Shown here: in pieces, positions 41,632 through 53,365 of the stretch | How the letters are laid out: each line of letters opens with the position of its first letter | Numbering within the stretch: the first letter of the stretch is position 1 | Source: Aphanomyces cochlioides | Taxonomy: Eukaryota; Oomycota; Saprolegniomycetes; Saprolegniales; Verrucalvaceae | Assembly: GCA_019828595.1 (NCBI GenBank) | Contig: JAHQRK010000008.1 | Coordinates: 2,814,151 to 2,878,150, forward strand | Length of the DNA: 64,000 bases | Reading direction: 5' to 3' | Position numbers and translations under genes: made by a program | The notes under the pieces: generated by a model | Database searches by the model: none | Told to the model about the DNA's origin: nothing | The model's input: only the letters and a program-made list of their open reading frames with translations

Positions 41632-43273
41632 ACAGACCATTGTGATCTCAAGTTACAACTTGTCTACGTGCGTGGAAATGGGAGGCACAACGTTTCGACT
41701 TGGTGGCAAAGACTTCCTGGTTCCCAAATACTCGCGTTATGGCAACAACTACTACGTTACGTTCAACAAGGTCAGTCACCCTTCGATGGCCAAGGCAATT
41801 GTCAAGAAAATGGCTGTATTGACCAAGTCAGTGATAGCAGCATTCAACCCTACTGCTGGTCAGAACATCAAGTCGCCGCATTTGAGAGTCATTTTCAAGT
41901 CGTCTGCGCCTCCTGCAGTGCTGGTGCCAAAATCCGGCGACGCACTACGCGAAATCACCATTACGGATCCGTCGGGTCAGCCTTTTGTCGTCGTGTTTCA
42001 GCACAAGATCGCTGCTCTGAACAAGACATTGCCTCCGTCGATTGTTTCACGACGTGCAGAGGCCAAGGCTGAAAAAGCGAAGGCAAAAGCGGCCAAGGCA
42101 GCGGCAAAATCTCCTCCGTCAGGAGAAAAAGAACCTGAACATGATGGAGACGATCATGATCAAGACCCTGGAACAAATGCGGAAGGCAAGGCCGACTCAA
42201 CTGAGGCATCTGAAGATGGTCAAGATGAACAACCACAGCCAACAGCTCCTTCTCATGGCTCTGATGTCGATATGTCTGGTGACAGCGATCCCCCTAACAA
42301 CAATGGACAAGACAAACAACAAGAAGATGTGGAAATGTCTACCAACGAATCGCCCGCTCTTGCTCCACCAAGTGAGCAGCCCAAGAACTCGCTGGACCTT
42401 CAATTGGTAACGGGCTACCGGTCTGGACCAGCTCCAAAACGTACTTTGCCTTCGTCCCCACGTTTGGATCCCCTGCCGACATCCAACCGTTTTCATATCC
42501 TCGAAGAAGACGACGTGGAACTCTCGTTTGAAGACTTTGCAGTGCCTCGAATTGTATTGGAAGATTCAAGTGCGCCACGCCCGAAAAAGACCAAAGGCAA
42601 AGCGAAGAAACAACGACTTAACAAGTCTGCTGCAGCCCACCTCGAATTGGCGAAGAAGATCATTCGAGACAAGAAAGTCGAAGGCAGTATCACCGAATGT
42701 CAACGCATTTTGCGAGATGATCCTCAGCTCGTTGCACATGCTATGTACGCACAAGATGAAGACCTCAGTTTGTTTCAGTCACTTGTTGCAACCAAGACTA
42801 TTGAGCGCAAGATGGCTTTGTTAAAAGCTCAAGGCAAGCCTCACAACTACAAACATCACGTCAACTTCATGGCTCAATACAAGATTCACCCGTCAGAAAT
42901 CTTGGAAGAATTGACCACGGACATACCAGAGATCAAGCGCATCCTCTTTGCACTTGCTACGATTGACTTATTCCTCTCAAATCGGGCCCCAGACCTCTAC
43001 ACAAACTCGGAGGCACTGACTGTTCTATTGAACCAAGAAGCAACAAGATTGCCTGACACCAACTGCTTGACGGACTGGTCGCTGTTTGCTTTGATCGAAA
43101 ACTTCAGCGACAATCTCGAGAAGTTCACTTTGCCGGCTCCCGTCTTGTCGGCCATCTCGATGCTCAAAAGCATCACCAACAATTACCACATCGACGAGCT
43201 CTGCAGCAAAGCTCACCACTCCATGAACGCCGACGAAATTGATCCCCTCGATTTGGAGGACGATCAACTCTAA
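41632..43273 (+). pseudogene. ORF1 aa 467-1012 (E10)
   Basis: Open to the TAA at 43271-43273 without indels, but without its own start. The predicted protein matches the E11 fragment residue for residue from the ISSYNL segment on, including the rare V in MAVLTKS and the KADSTEASEDG variant. That supports close common descent of E10 and E11. Confidence 0.85.
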
Positions 43274-43351
43274 GGCTTCTATCCCCTGCTTCAATCCATT
43301 TCAACCTCCCCTCTCACCCCTCCATTCTACTCATTTTCATCTGTACTCGTG
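43274..43351 (+). other. ORF1-ORF2 spacer, open in frame
   Basis: 78 nt, pyrimidine-rich. ORF1 and ORF2 are in the same frame: UAA is followed by exactly 26 sense codons and then the ORF2 ATG. Spacer length is the same in E1, E2, E6, E7, E9, E10, E11, E12 and E13. Either stop-codon readthrough or reinitiation could give ORF2. Confidence 0.65.
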
Positions 43352-46300
43352 ATGATTGACAACAACTTCTCCGATGTCCCAACTGAACTCGTGGACTGGG
43401 ACCCACAAATCATCTCCCTCAACACCAATGGCTTCTCCAACAGTCATCGGTACATCCTCGACAAACTATCAAGTGTTCACGACGTTTCCTTTATCCAAGA
43501 AACCCGTTTCCGCACGCCAAGTCTCCACGACCGTGTTGCGTTCCATTGGCAACGCATCACAAACCACGAAGGCTCTTTGTTCTTTGAAGAGCCTATTTAC
43601 CCTGAAGTATCCACGTCGCCAGCCACTGGAGGTCTGGCTACGTTGATACATCCTCACTCTCCTTTGAAGAACGCCACTCAAGTCCCTCATGACAACCCAG
43701 TGCTTCGTGGTCGTTATCTACAAGTGCGATGTACTCTGGGTCCACTGACAGTCGTTCTCCACAATATCTATGCGCCGGCAGCCTTCCAACAACGAGCAAG
43801 TTACTTCGAAGAATTGCCACGCGACTTTCCTCCACATGCGCTCCACATTGTTGGAGGAGATTTCAACTGCACTCTCAACAAAGATTTGGATTCGTTGAGA
43901 CCCAGTACCTCCACCATGGCCGGCACCCTTCAACTGGAACAATGGATGCACAGTTTGTCTCTGGTGGATCTGTTTCGCCGTCAAAACCCCGTGGCACGAG
44001 CCTTCACAAGTCCCACACTCACCAACCGACTCGACTACATATTTTGTTCGTCCACCTTGGCGGGTCTTCGTCATTGGAAGGCGACGCACATGCCACACGT
44101 TCCACAGGCTGACCACGTGGCTTGTCGTATCATCTCAAAGCGTCAAACATTGCGCCATGGCTCTGGATCATGGAAAGCTCCAACTTGGCTACTTCGTCTA
44201 CCACGAGCGGCCGAGATTGTTCATGGATGTCTGGATCGATTTTTGGACAAGTCTCCAACATTCCACAATATCTCCAAGGCCTACGACATACTGGTCAATG
44301 ATATCCGCTCCCAACTCAAAGAATTCCATTCTCAACGATTGGAGAAACAACGTCTGCCGTTGAAGAAGTTAGCTGTCGAGATCGCTTCGCTTTTGCAAGT
44401 CCCCAACATGCGTCAAGATTCAGTGCTGGTGGATCGAGTGCGAGACCTTCAAAAGCAAATTCACGAGCTGCAAGATCGAGACCTTCAAAAGCAAATTCAC
44501 GAGCTGCAAGATCGAGACAAGCAGTTTCGTCAAGACCAGGCGTTCCAACTTCACTTGTACAAAGCAGAGCGCTCGTCCAAGTTCCACTTCATGTCCCCTG
44601 TCCCTACCCCCTTGAAGAAGACAGTCTTCAAAGAGTTGGTGGATGTCAATGGAAATGTTGTCTCCAATCAACAAGGCATGTCTGACGTCCTGGTCGACTA
44701 CTACAAGGACTTGTTTGCAGCTCCCGAGGTGCAGCGATCTGGAGACGAAGTGTCGTCATTTCTGACCCCATTGACTCGACACAAGCAACTGCCAGAGCAA
44801 GCCCAGAAAGAGCTGTCGGCTCCCTTGCGCGCCAACGAGTTCTATCATGCTATTCGACACAGCAGTTCGAACTCAGCGCCAGGTCCCAACGCTCTGCCAT
44901 TCGAAGTCCTCAAACTTGCACCTCACAAGTGGTCGTTGGTATTGGAGCTGCTATTCACACACCAGCTCCATTCTCACCCTCGCTTGACTCCCATGCAACT
45001 TGTCAGTACGCTGGTGTTGCTGCACAAGAAAGGCCCCAAGTCACAGGCCAAGAACTATCGGCCCATTAGCCTACTCAACACGGATGTGAAAATCCTGACG
45101 AGTATTCTGGCTTATCGACTCCAGCGCCACATTCGACACATCATCCACCCGGACCAGCAAGGCTTTATCCGTCGAAGCAATATCCAAACCAATATTGCAC
45201 GACTGGATGACATGCTGCACCACATCAAACTACACAGTCCGTCCTCGATGGTGGCACTGCTTGACTTTGAGAAAGCTTTTGATCGCGTGGACCACGCGTA
45301 CTTGCTCCGCGTCCTCCGTCACTATGGCTTTCCCGAAACCTTTGTTGACATGGTTCGCGTACTGTACTCGGGCCGCAAGTCTCGCATCTTGGTGAACGGC
45401 TTCTTGTCCAAGCCAGTTCACATCTCACGCGGTGTGTTGCAAGGTGATCCACTGTCGCCACTTCTGTTTGTGATCGCTTTGGAACCGATGTGCCAACTCC
45501 TACGGCAACACTCCAACTATGGCATCAAGTGTGGGGATCGCTACCACACTGGGAGTTACTTTGCCGACGACTCGCAACTCTATGCGGCAAATGAGACGTG
45601 CCTCCACCGGCAGCTTGCATTGGTTCAAACCTTTTGCGACAAGTCTGGTTTCCGACTCAACGTAGACAAGACCCAAATTCTGACCTACAGCCAGTTGAAT
45701 GGGAACCTTGCCTCACTACAAGTTACTTCCGACAGTCCCGTGAAGGCTCTTGGTATCTTGGTTGCGCCCAATCTTTCTCCATTGGCACGTTTCAATTACG
45801 TGTTTGAGAAGTTTGTGGCTCGCTTGTCTTTGTGGCTCTACAAGGCTCGAACCATGGCCGGAAAAGTCACTATCCTGCACAGCATATGTCTGCCTGTGTT
45901 ATGGTACCAACTGGCTTTTGTCCCTGCCGACAAAGACCTGGCCAAAAAGATCGACAAGGCCATGCTTCAATTTATGCATGGTGAAGAAATCAACCCATCC
46001 TCCTCTGTCCATGGCCTCCGTTTGATCAAAAAGGAGATCATATTCATGCCGAAGAAGTCCGGTGGCTTAGGCCTGCACCATGCACTTGCTTTATGGCAAC
46101 AACACAACCGCTCTGTCATGATCAGATGCATTCAAGCCATCACCACCCCACCCCGCAAGTCTGCCATGTCCGCCTGGATTACGCCGGGCTATACTCTCCT
46201 CGAGAAGGCTTTTCATCCATGGGGTTCCCCCCGAGATCTCCTCTTGGCGAATGGCTCTTCTGCATTCATCAGACAACTGTACAAGAATCCCAATATCACT

Positions 46301-47443
46301 CCAATGTGGAAAGCCTTATTGAGTAGCTGGTTTGAATCCCGCTGGACTCCGTACGGCTGTCCAAATCACATCTCATCTTTGGATGTTCCCCTTTGGCACA
46401 ACTCGTATCTGCCTGGACTCGAAGACCTATACGATCAGTGCTCTACATCGACGCAAGACCAAGCCAATGTATTGGCTTCGCTTCACATCACGAAGTTGTC
46501 GCATTTGTTGACTCCGTGTCAGCGAGTTTGGCCAGCTTCGATCTTGTTCGACAAAATCAACCGTGCCTGCCGCCAAGCCAATTTTGTCCCTCCAACGAAA
46601 CAATGGATCTCAATCTTGGTGACCAAGTTATCACGATTGTTTGAGATTGTTTCTGAAGAGGATGCTCCCGTGTTCCACTTGCCGACGCCAAGCTCTGAAT
46701 GGATGGAATGGCACTGGATAATTCACCCTGACTCGAGTCCGATCTTGTTGGCGCTTGCGACTTCGAAATCGGCTAAGATCAGAGCTTCTCCAGCTGTCAG
46801 CTCGTCCATTCTTCCTACCAAGCATCTCAACCTGCCATCCAACTTTTACGAAGACCCCAAGCGCCTTACCCAACTTGCCGCCTTCCTCCAACCCGACCAC
46901 ATTCTCCCTCGATATGGAGAGTTCATTTTCAAGACCCTTCTCCGCGCCAACGCCATGCAATATCTGTTTCAGTACCAAGACCCCAAGCCGACGTGTGTCT
47001 TCTGTCGTGTCAATGAGACGTACGAGCATTTCCTGTTCTCTTGTGGATATGGTCAATCTGTTTGGTATTCCTTCAAGACAATCCAGCGACTGCTCGAGTG
47101 TTCCTTTCCGTCGACTTGTCTGGAAATGTTCTACGAGACGCCCAAGCCGTCCGATGGATACTACATCCGTGGCTATCTGAAGATCTGGCCGATTGTCCGA
47201 GCCTGCGTGTATTATCAAATATGGCTCCAACGTGCCGATCGCACCTTTCGACCCGACCTCACAGCGAAGAGTCCGATGGAAGTTGCCATTCATGCTGCCT
47301 CTTTGATCAAGCTACATCTACAACAGCTCCTGGTTGATCTCCCTCTCAAGAAGGGATACACCAAGGTATTCAATGTGCTCAAGCATCTATCTTCGGACCC
47401 CTGGTTACGTCAACACATCATTCCTGACAGCGTCGTTTCATGA
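43352..47443 (+). CDS. ORF2 endonuclease/reverse transcriptase, intact, 1,363 aa (E10)
   Basis: Nicks target DNA and copies the element RNA at the nick (target-primed reverse transcription). Consensus numbering, before the copy's own 12-residue duplication: APE-type endonuclease about 18-260 with N24, E50 (QET), Y140, GGDFN (D170, N172), D228 and D254-H255; coiled-coil linker about 350-395; RT about 535-830 with NYRPISLL, LLDFEKAFD (D626), GDPLSP (686-691) and FADD (727-728); a C-terminal region with zf-RVT finger C1203, C1206, H1214, C1219. Start is ATG 43352; a GTG just before it is not used. This is the only complete ORF2 in the window and a plausible source of enzyme for other copies. Clade resembles Tx1/L1, by memory. 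Confidence 0.9.
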   Translation: MIDNNFSDVPTELVDWDPQIISLNTNGFSNSHRYILDKLSSVHDVSFIQETRFRTPSLHDRVAFHWQRITNHEGSLFFEEPIYPEVSTSPATGGLATLIHPHSPLKNATQVPHDNPVLRGRYLQVRCTLGPLTVVLHNIYAPAAFQQRASYFEELPRDFPPHALHIVGGDFNCTLNKDLDSLRPSTSTMAGTLQLEQWMHSLSLVDLFRRQNPVARAFTSPTLTNRLDYIFCSSTLAGLRHWKATHMPHVPQADHVACRIISKRQTLRHGSGSWKAPTWLLRLPRAAEIVHGCLDRFLDKSPTFHNISKAYDILVNDIRSQLKEFHSQRLEKQRLPLKKLAVEIASLLQVPNMRQDSVLVDRVRDLQKQIHELQDRDLQKQIHELQDRDKQFRQDQAFQLHLYKAERSSKFHFMSPVPTPLKKTVFKELVDVNGNVVSNQQGMSDVLVDYYKDLFAAPEVQRSGDEVSSFLTPLTRHKQLPEQAQKELSAPLRANEFYHAIRHSSSNSAPGPNALPFEVLKLAPHKWSLVLELLFTHQLHSHPRLTPMQLVSTLVLLHKKGPKSQAKNYRPISLLNTDVKILTSILAYRLQRHIRHIIHPDQQGFIRRSNIQTNIARLDDMLHHIKLHSPSSMVALLDFEKAFDRVDHAYLLRVLRHYGFPETFVDMVRVLYSGRKSRILVNGFLSKPVHISRGVLQGDPLSPLLFVIALEPMCQLLRQHSNYGIKCGDRYHTGSYFADDSQLYAANETCLHRQLALVQTFCDKSGFRLNVDKTQILTYSQLNGNLASLQVTSDSPVKALGILVAPNLSPLARFNYVFEKFVARLSLWLYKARTMAGKVTILHSICLPVLWYQLAFVPADKDLAKKIDKAMLQFMHGEEINPSSSVHGLRLIKKEIIFMPKKSGGLGLHHALALWQQHNRSVMIRCIQAITTPPRKSAMSAWITPGYTLLEKAFHPWGSPRDLLLANGSSAFIRQLYKNPNITPMWKALLSSWFESRWTPYGCPNHISSLDVPLWHNSYLPGLEDLYDQCSTSTQDQANVLASLHITKLSHLLTPCQRVWPASILFDKINRACRQANFVPPTKQWISILVTKLSRLFEIVSEEDAPVFHLPTPSSEWMEWHWIIHPDSSPILLALATSKSAKIRASPAVSSSILPTKHLNLPSNFYEDPKRLTQLAAFLQPDHILPRYGEFIFKTLLRANAMQYLFQYQDPKPTCVFCRVNETYEHFLFSCGYGQSVWYSFKTIQRLLECSFPSTCLEMFYETPKPSDGYYIRGYLKIWPIVRACVYYQIWLQRADRTFRPDLTAKSPMEVAIHAASLIKLHLQQLLVDLPLKKGYTKVFNVLKHLSSDPWLRQHIIPDSVVS
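44442..44513 (+). repeat. 36-bp tandem duplication in the ORF2 linker (E10)
   Basis: Two adjacent identical 36-bp units, 44442-44477 and 44478-44513, adding 12 residues (DLQKQIHELQDR) to the coiled coil between endonuclease and RT. In frame and heptad-rich, so probably tolerated. Unique to E10. Confidence 0.92.
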
Positions 47444-47591
47444 GTGAGCATGACGGCTCACCACTTCATCTCCTGTTCAATGACCACTTTGCCATATTCT
47501 GTTTTCCAAGTTCTATTTATACAGTACGAGGCAAATTAGTAAGTCATTAGGGCCTTTGCTCAAAAATAAGGTTAATACAACTCATTTAACC

Positions 47592-49233
47592 ACAGACCAT
47601 TGTGATCTCAAGTTACAACTTGTCTACGTGCGTGGAAATGGGAGGCACAACGTTTCGACTTGGTGGCAAAGACTTCCTGGTTCCCAAATACTCGCGTTAT
47701 GGCAACAACTACTACGTTACGTTCAACAAGGTCAGTCACCCTTCGATGGCCAAGGCAATTGTCAAGAAAATGGCTGTATTGACCAAGTCAGTGATAGCAG
47801 CATTCAACCCTACTGCTGGTCAGAACATCAAGTCGCCGCATTTGAGAGTCATTTTCAAGTCGTCTGCGCCTCCTGCAGTGCTGGTGCCAAAATCCGGCGA
47901 CGCACTACGCGAAATCACCATTACGGATCCGTCGGGTCAGCCTTTTGTCGTCGTGTTTCAGCACAAGATCGCTGCTCTGAACAAGACATTGCCTCCGTCG
48001 ATTGTTTCACGACGTGCAGAGGCCAAGGCTGAAAAAGCGAAGGCAAAAGCGGCCAAGGCAGCGGCAAAATCTCCTCCGTCAGGAGAAAAAGAACCTGAAC
48101 ATGATGGAGACGATCATGATCAAGACCCTGGAACAAATGCGGAAGGCAAGGCCGACTCAACTGAGGCATCTGAAGATGGTCAAGATGAACAACCACAGCC
48201 AACAGCTCCTTCTCATGGCTCTGATGTCGATATGTCTGGTGACAGCGATCCCCCTAACAACAATGGACAAGACAAACAACAAGAAGATGTGGAAATGTCT
48301 ACCAACGAATCGCCCGCTCTTGCTCCACCAAGTGAGCAGCCCAAGAACTCGCTGGACCTTCAATTGGTAACGGGCTACCGGTCTGGACCAGCTCCAAAAC
48401 GTACTTTGCCTTCGTCCCCACGTTTGGATCCCCTGCCGACATCCAACCGTTTTCATATCCTCGAAGAAGACGACGTGGAACTCTCGTTTGAAGACTTTGC
48501 AGTGCCTCGAATTGTATTGGAAGATTCAAGTGCGCCACGCCCGAAAAAGACCAAAGGCAAAGCGAAGAAACAACGACTTAACAAGTCTGCTGCAGCCCAC
48601 CTCGAATTGGCGAAGAAGATCATTCGAGACAAGAAAGTCGAAGGCAGTATCACCGAATGTCAACGCATTTTGCGAGATGATCCTCAGCTCGTTGCACATG
48701 CTATGTACGCACAAGATGAAGACCTCAGTTTGTTTCAGTCACTTGTTGCAACCAAGACTATTGAGCGCAAGATGGCTTTGTTAAAAGCTCAAGGCAAGCC
48801 TCACAACTACAAACATCACGTCAACTTCATGGCTCAATACAAGATTCACCCGTCAGAAATCTTGGAAGAATTGACCACGGACATACCAGAGATCAAGCGC
48901 ATCCTCTTTGCACTTGCTACGATTGACTTATTCCTCTCAAATCGGGCCCCAGACCTCTACACAAACTCGGAGGCACTGACTGTTCTATTGAACCAAGAAG
49001 CAACAAGATTGCCTGACACCAACTGCTTGACGGACTGGTCGCTGTTTGCTTTGATCGAAAACTTCAGCGACAATCTCGAGAAGTTCACTTTGCCGGCTCC
49101 CGTCTTGTCGGCCATCTCGATGCTCAAAAGCATCACCAACAATTACCACATCGACGAGCTCTGTAGCAAAGCTCACCACTCCATGAACGCCGACGAAATT
49201 GATCCCCTCGATTTGGAGGACGATCAACTCTAA
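47592..49233 (+). pseudogene. ORF1 aa 467-1012 (E11)
   Basis: Open to TAA 49231-49233, no own start. The encoded residues equal those of E10; at DNA level one visible change is CTGTAGC for CTGCAGC near 49163, shared with E12. Confidence 0.85.
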
Positions 49234-49311
49234 GGCTTCTATCCCCTGCTTCAATCCATTTCAACCTCCCCCCTCACCCCTCCATTCTACTCATTTTCAT
49301 CTGTACTCGTG

Positions 49312-52300
49312 ATGATTGACAACAACTTCTCCGATGTCCCAACTGAACTCATGGACTGGGACCCACAAATCATCTCCCTCAACACCAATGGCTTCTCCAA
49401 CAGTCATCGGTACATCCTCGACAAACTATCAAGTGTTCACGACGTTTCCTTTATCCAAGAAACCCGTTTCCGCACGCCAAGTCTCCACGACCGTGTTGCG
49501 TTCCATTGGCAACGCATCACAAACCACGAAGGCTCTTTGTTCTTTGAAGAGCCTATTTACCCTGAAGTATCCACGTCGCCAGCCACTGGAGGTCTGGCTA
49601 CGTTGATACATCCTCACTCTCCTTTGAAGAACGCCACTCAAGTCCCTCATGACAACCCAGTGCTTCGTGGTCGTTATCTACAAGTGCGATGTACTCTGGG
49701 TCCACTGACAGTCGTTCTCCACAATATCTATGCGCCGGCAGCCTTCCAACAACGAGCAAGTTACTTCGAAGAATTGCCACGCGACTTTCCTCCACATGCG
49801 CTCCACATTGTTGGAGGAGATTTCAACTGCACTCTCAACAAAGATTTGGATTCGTTGAGACCCAGTACCTCCACCATGGCCGGCACCCTTCAACTGGAAC
49901 AATGGATGCACAGTTTGTCTCTGGTGGATCTGTTTCGCCGTCAAAACCCCGTGGCACGAGCCTTCACAAGTCCCACACTCACCAACCGACTTGACTACAT
50001 CTTTTGTTCGTCCACCTTGGCGGGTCTTCGTCATTGGAAGGCGACGCACATGCCACACGTTCCACAGGCTGACCACGTGGCTTGTCGTATCATCTCAAAG
50101 CGTCAAACATTGCGCCATGGCTCTGGATCATGGAAAGTTCCAACTTGGCTACTTCGTCTACCACGAGCGGCCGAGATTGTTCATGGATGTCTGGATCGAT
50201 TTTTGGACAAGTCTCCAACATTCCACAATATCTCCAAGGCCTACGACATACTGGTCAATGATATCCGCTCCCAACTCAAAGAATTCCATTCTCAACGATT
50301 GGAGAAACAACGTCTGCCGTTGAAGAAGTTAGCTGTCGAGATCGCTTCGCTTTTGCAAGTCCCCAACATGCGTCAAGATGCAGTGCTGGTGGATCGAGTG
50401 CGAGACCTTCAAAAGCAAATTCACGAGCTGCAAGATCGAGACAAGCAGTTTCGTCAAGACCAGGCGTTCCAACTTCACTTGTACAAAGCAGAGCGCTCGT
50501 CCAAGTTCCACTTCATGTCCCCTGTCCCTACCCCCTTGAAGAAGACAGTCTTCAAAGAGTTGGTGGATGTCAATGGAAATGTTGTCTCCAATCAACAAGG
50601 CATGTCTGACGTCCTGGTCGACTACTACAAGGACTTGTTTGCAGCTCCCGAGGTGCAGCGATCTGGAGACGAAGTGTCGTCATTTCTGACCCCATTGACT
50701 CGACACAAGCAACTGCCAGAGCAAGCCCAGAAAGAGCTGTCGGCTCCCTTGCGCGCCAACGAGTTCTATCATGCTATTCGACACAGCAGTTCGAACTCAG
50801 CGCCAGGTCCCAACGCTCTGCCATTCGAAGTCCTCAAACTTGCACCTCACAAGTGGTCGTTGGTATTGGAGCTGCTATTCACACACCAGCTCCATTCTCA
50901 CCCTCGCTTGACTCCCATGCAACTTGTCAGTACGCTGGTGTTGCTGCACAAGAAAGGCCCCAAGTCACAGGCCAAGAACTATCGGCCCATTAGCCTACTC
51001 AACACGGATGTGAAAATCCTGACGAGTATTCTGGCTTATCGACTCCAGCGCCACATTCGACACATCATCCACCCGGACCAGCAAGGCTTTATCCGTCGAA
51101 GCAATATCCAAACCAATATTGCACGACTGGATGACATGCTGCACCACATCAAACTACACAGTCCGTCCTCGATGGTGGCACTGCTTGACTTTGAAAGCTT
51201 TTGATCGCGTGGACCACGCGTACTTGCTCCGCGTCCTCCGTCACTATGGCTTTCCCGAAACCTTTGTTGACATGGTTCGCGTACTGTACTCGGGCCGCAA
51301 GTCTCGCATCTTGGTGAACGGCTTCTTGTCCAAGCCAGTTCACATCTCACGCGGTGTGTTGCAAGGTGATCCACTGTCGCCACTTCTGTTTGTGATCGCT
51401 TTGGAACCGATGTGCCAACTCCTACGGCAACACTCCAACTATGGCATCAAGTGTGGGGATCGCTACCACACTGGGAGTTACTTTGCCGACGACTCGCAAC
51501 TCTATGCGGCAAATGAGACGTGCCTCCACCGGCAGCTTGCATTGGTTCAAACCTTTTGCGACAAGTCTGGTTTCCGACTCAACGTAGACAAGACCCAAAT
51601 TCTGACCTACAGCCAGTTGAATGGGAACCTTGCCTCACTACAAGTTACTTCCGACAGTCCCGTGAAGGCTCTTGGTATCTTGGTTGCGCCCAATCTTTCT
51701 CCATTGGCACGTTTCAATTACGTGTTTGAGAAGTTTGTGGCTCGCTTGTCTTTGTGGCTCTACAAGGCTCGAACCATGGCCGGAAAAGTCACTATCCTGC
51801 ACAGCATATGTCTGCCTGTGTTATGGTACCAACTGGCTTTTGTCCCTGCCGACAAAGACCTGGCCAAAAAGATCGACAAGGCCATGCTTCAATTTATGCA
51901 TGGTGAAGAAATCAACCCATCCTCCTCTGTCCATGGCCTCCGTTTGATCAAAAAGGAGATCATATTCATGCCGAAGAAGTCCGGTGGCTTAGGCCTGCAC
52001 CATGCACTTGCTTTATGGCAACAACACAACCGCTCTGTCATGATCAGATGCATTCAAGCCATCACCACCCCACCCCGCAAGTCTGCCATGTCCGCCTGGA
52101 TTACGCCGGGCTATACTCTCCTCGAGAAGGCTTTTCATCCATGGGGTTCCCCCGAGATCTCCTCTTGGCAAATGGCTCTTCTGCATTCATCAGAGCAACT
52201 GTACAAGAATCCCAATATCACTCCAATGTGGAAAGCCTTATTGAGTAGCTGGTTTGAATCCCGCTGGACTCCGTACGGCTGTCCAAATCACATCTCATCT

Positions 52301-53365
52301 TTGGATGTTCCCCTTTGGCACAACTCGTATCTGCCTGGACTCGAAGACCTATACGATCAGTGCTCTACATCGACGCAAGACCAAGCCAATGTATTAGCTT
52401 CGCTTCACATCACGAAGTTGTCGCATTTGTTGACTCCGTGTCAGCGAGTTTGGCCAGCTTCGATCTTGTTCGACAAAATCAACCGTGCCTGCCGCCAAGC
52501 CAATTTTGTCCCTCCAACGAAACAATGGATCTCAATCTTGGTGACCAAGTTATCACGATTGTTTGAGATTGTTTCTGAAGAGGATGCTCCCGTGTTCCAC
52601 TTGCCGACGCCAAGCTCTGAATGGATGGAATGGCACTGGATGATTCACCCTGACTCGAGTCCGATCTTGTTGGCGCTTGCGACTTCGAAATCGGCTAAGA
52701 TCAGAGCTTCTCCAGCTGTCAGCTCGTCCATTCTTCCTACCAAGCATCTCAACCTGCCATCCAACTTTTACGAAGACCCCAAGCGCCTTACCCAACTTGC
52801 CGCCTTCCTCCAACCCGACCACATTCTCCCTCGATATGGAGAGTTCATTTTCAAGACCCTTCTCCGCGCCAACGCCATGCAATATCTGTTTCAGTACCAA
52901 GACCCCAAGCCGACGTGTGTCTTCTGTCGTGTCAATGAGACGTACGAGCATTTCCTGTTCTCTTGTGGATATGGTCAATCTGTTTGGTATTCCTTCAAGA
53001 CAATCCAGCGACTGCTCGAGTGTTCCTTTCCGTCCACGTGTCTGGAAATGTTCTACGAGACGCCCAAGCCGTCCGATGGATACTACATCCGTGGCTATCT
53101 GAAGATCTGGCCGATTGTCCGAGCCTGCGTGTATTATCAAATATGGCTCCAACGTGCCGATCGCACCTTTCGACCCGACCTCACAGCGAAGAGTCCGATG
53201 GAAGTTGCCATTCATGCTGCCTCTTTGATCAAGCTACATCTACAACAGCTCCTGGTTGATCTCCCTCTCAAGAAGGGATACACCAAGGTATTCAATGTGC
53301 TCAAGCATCTATCTTCGGACCCCTGGTTACGTCAACACGCCATTCCTGACAGCGTCGTTTCATGA
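49312..53365 (+). pseudogene. ORF2 with small indels (E11)
   Basis: Endonuclease and linker open. A two-base loss at about 51195 (GACTTTGAAAGC for GACTTTGAGAAAGC) breaks the frame right at the LLDFEKAFD motif and hits a stop at 51202-51204. The frame then reads open again to the TGA at 53363-53365 with two compensating indels: -1 in a C run (52149-52153) and +1 at 52195, which misread about 16 residues. The FADD box and zinc finger are intact in the second part. MIDNN type. Confidence 0.86.

Larger units (their letters stand above)
41632..47591 (+). mobile_element. LINE copy E10, ORF1 5' part displaced, ORF2 intact
   Basis: Starts inside ORF1 (nt 1398) at the E9 insertion point. Its ORF1 5' part is expected left of base 1. 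The 3' end abuts CCACAGACCATTG of E11, the same ORF1 position at which E9 entered E10. So either this is an insertion hot spot or E10/E11 are a duplicated 5.9-kb unit. The 3' UTR has the ATGACG loop, unlike E9 and E11. Confidence 0.85.
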
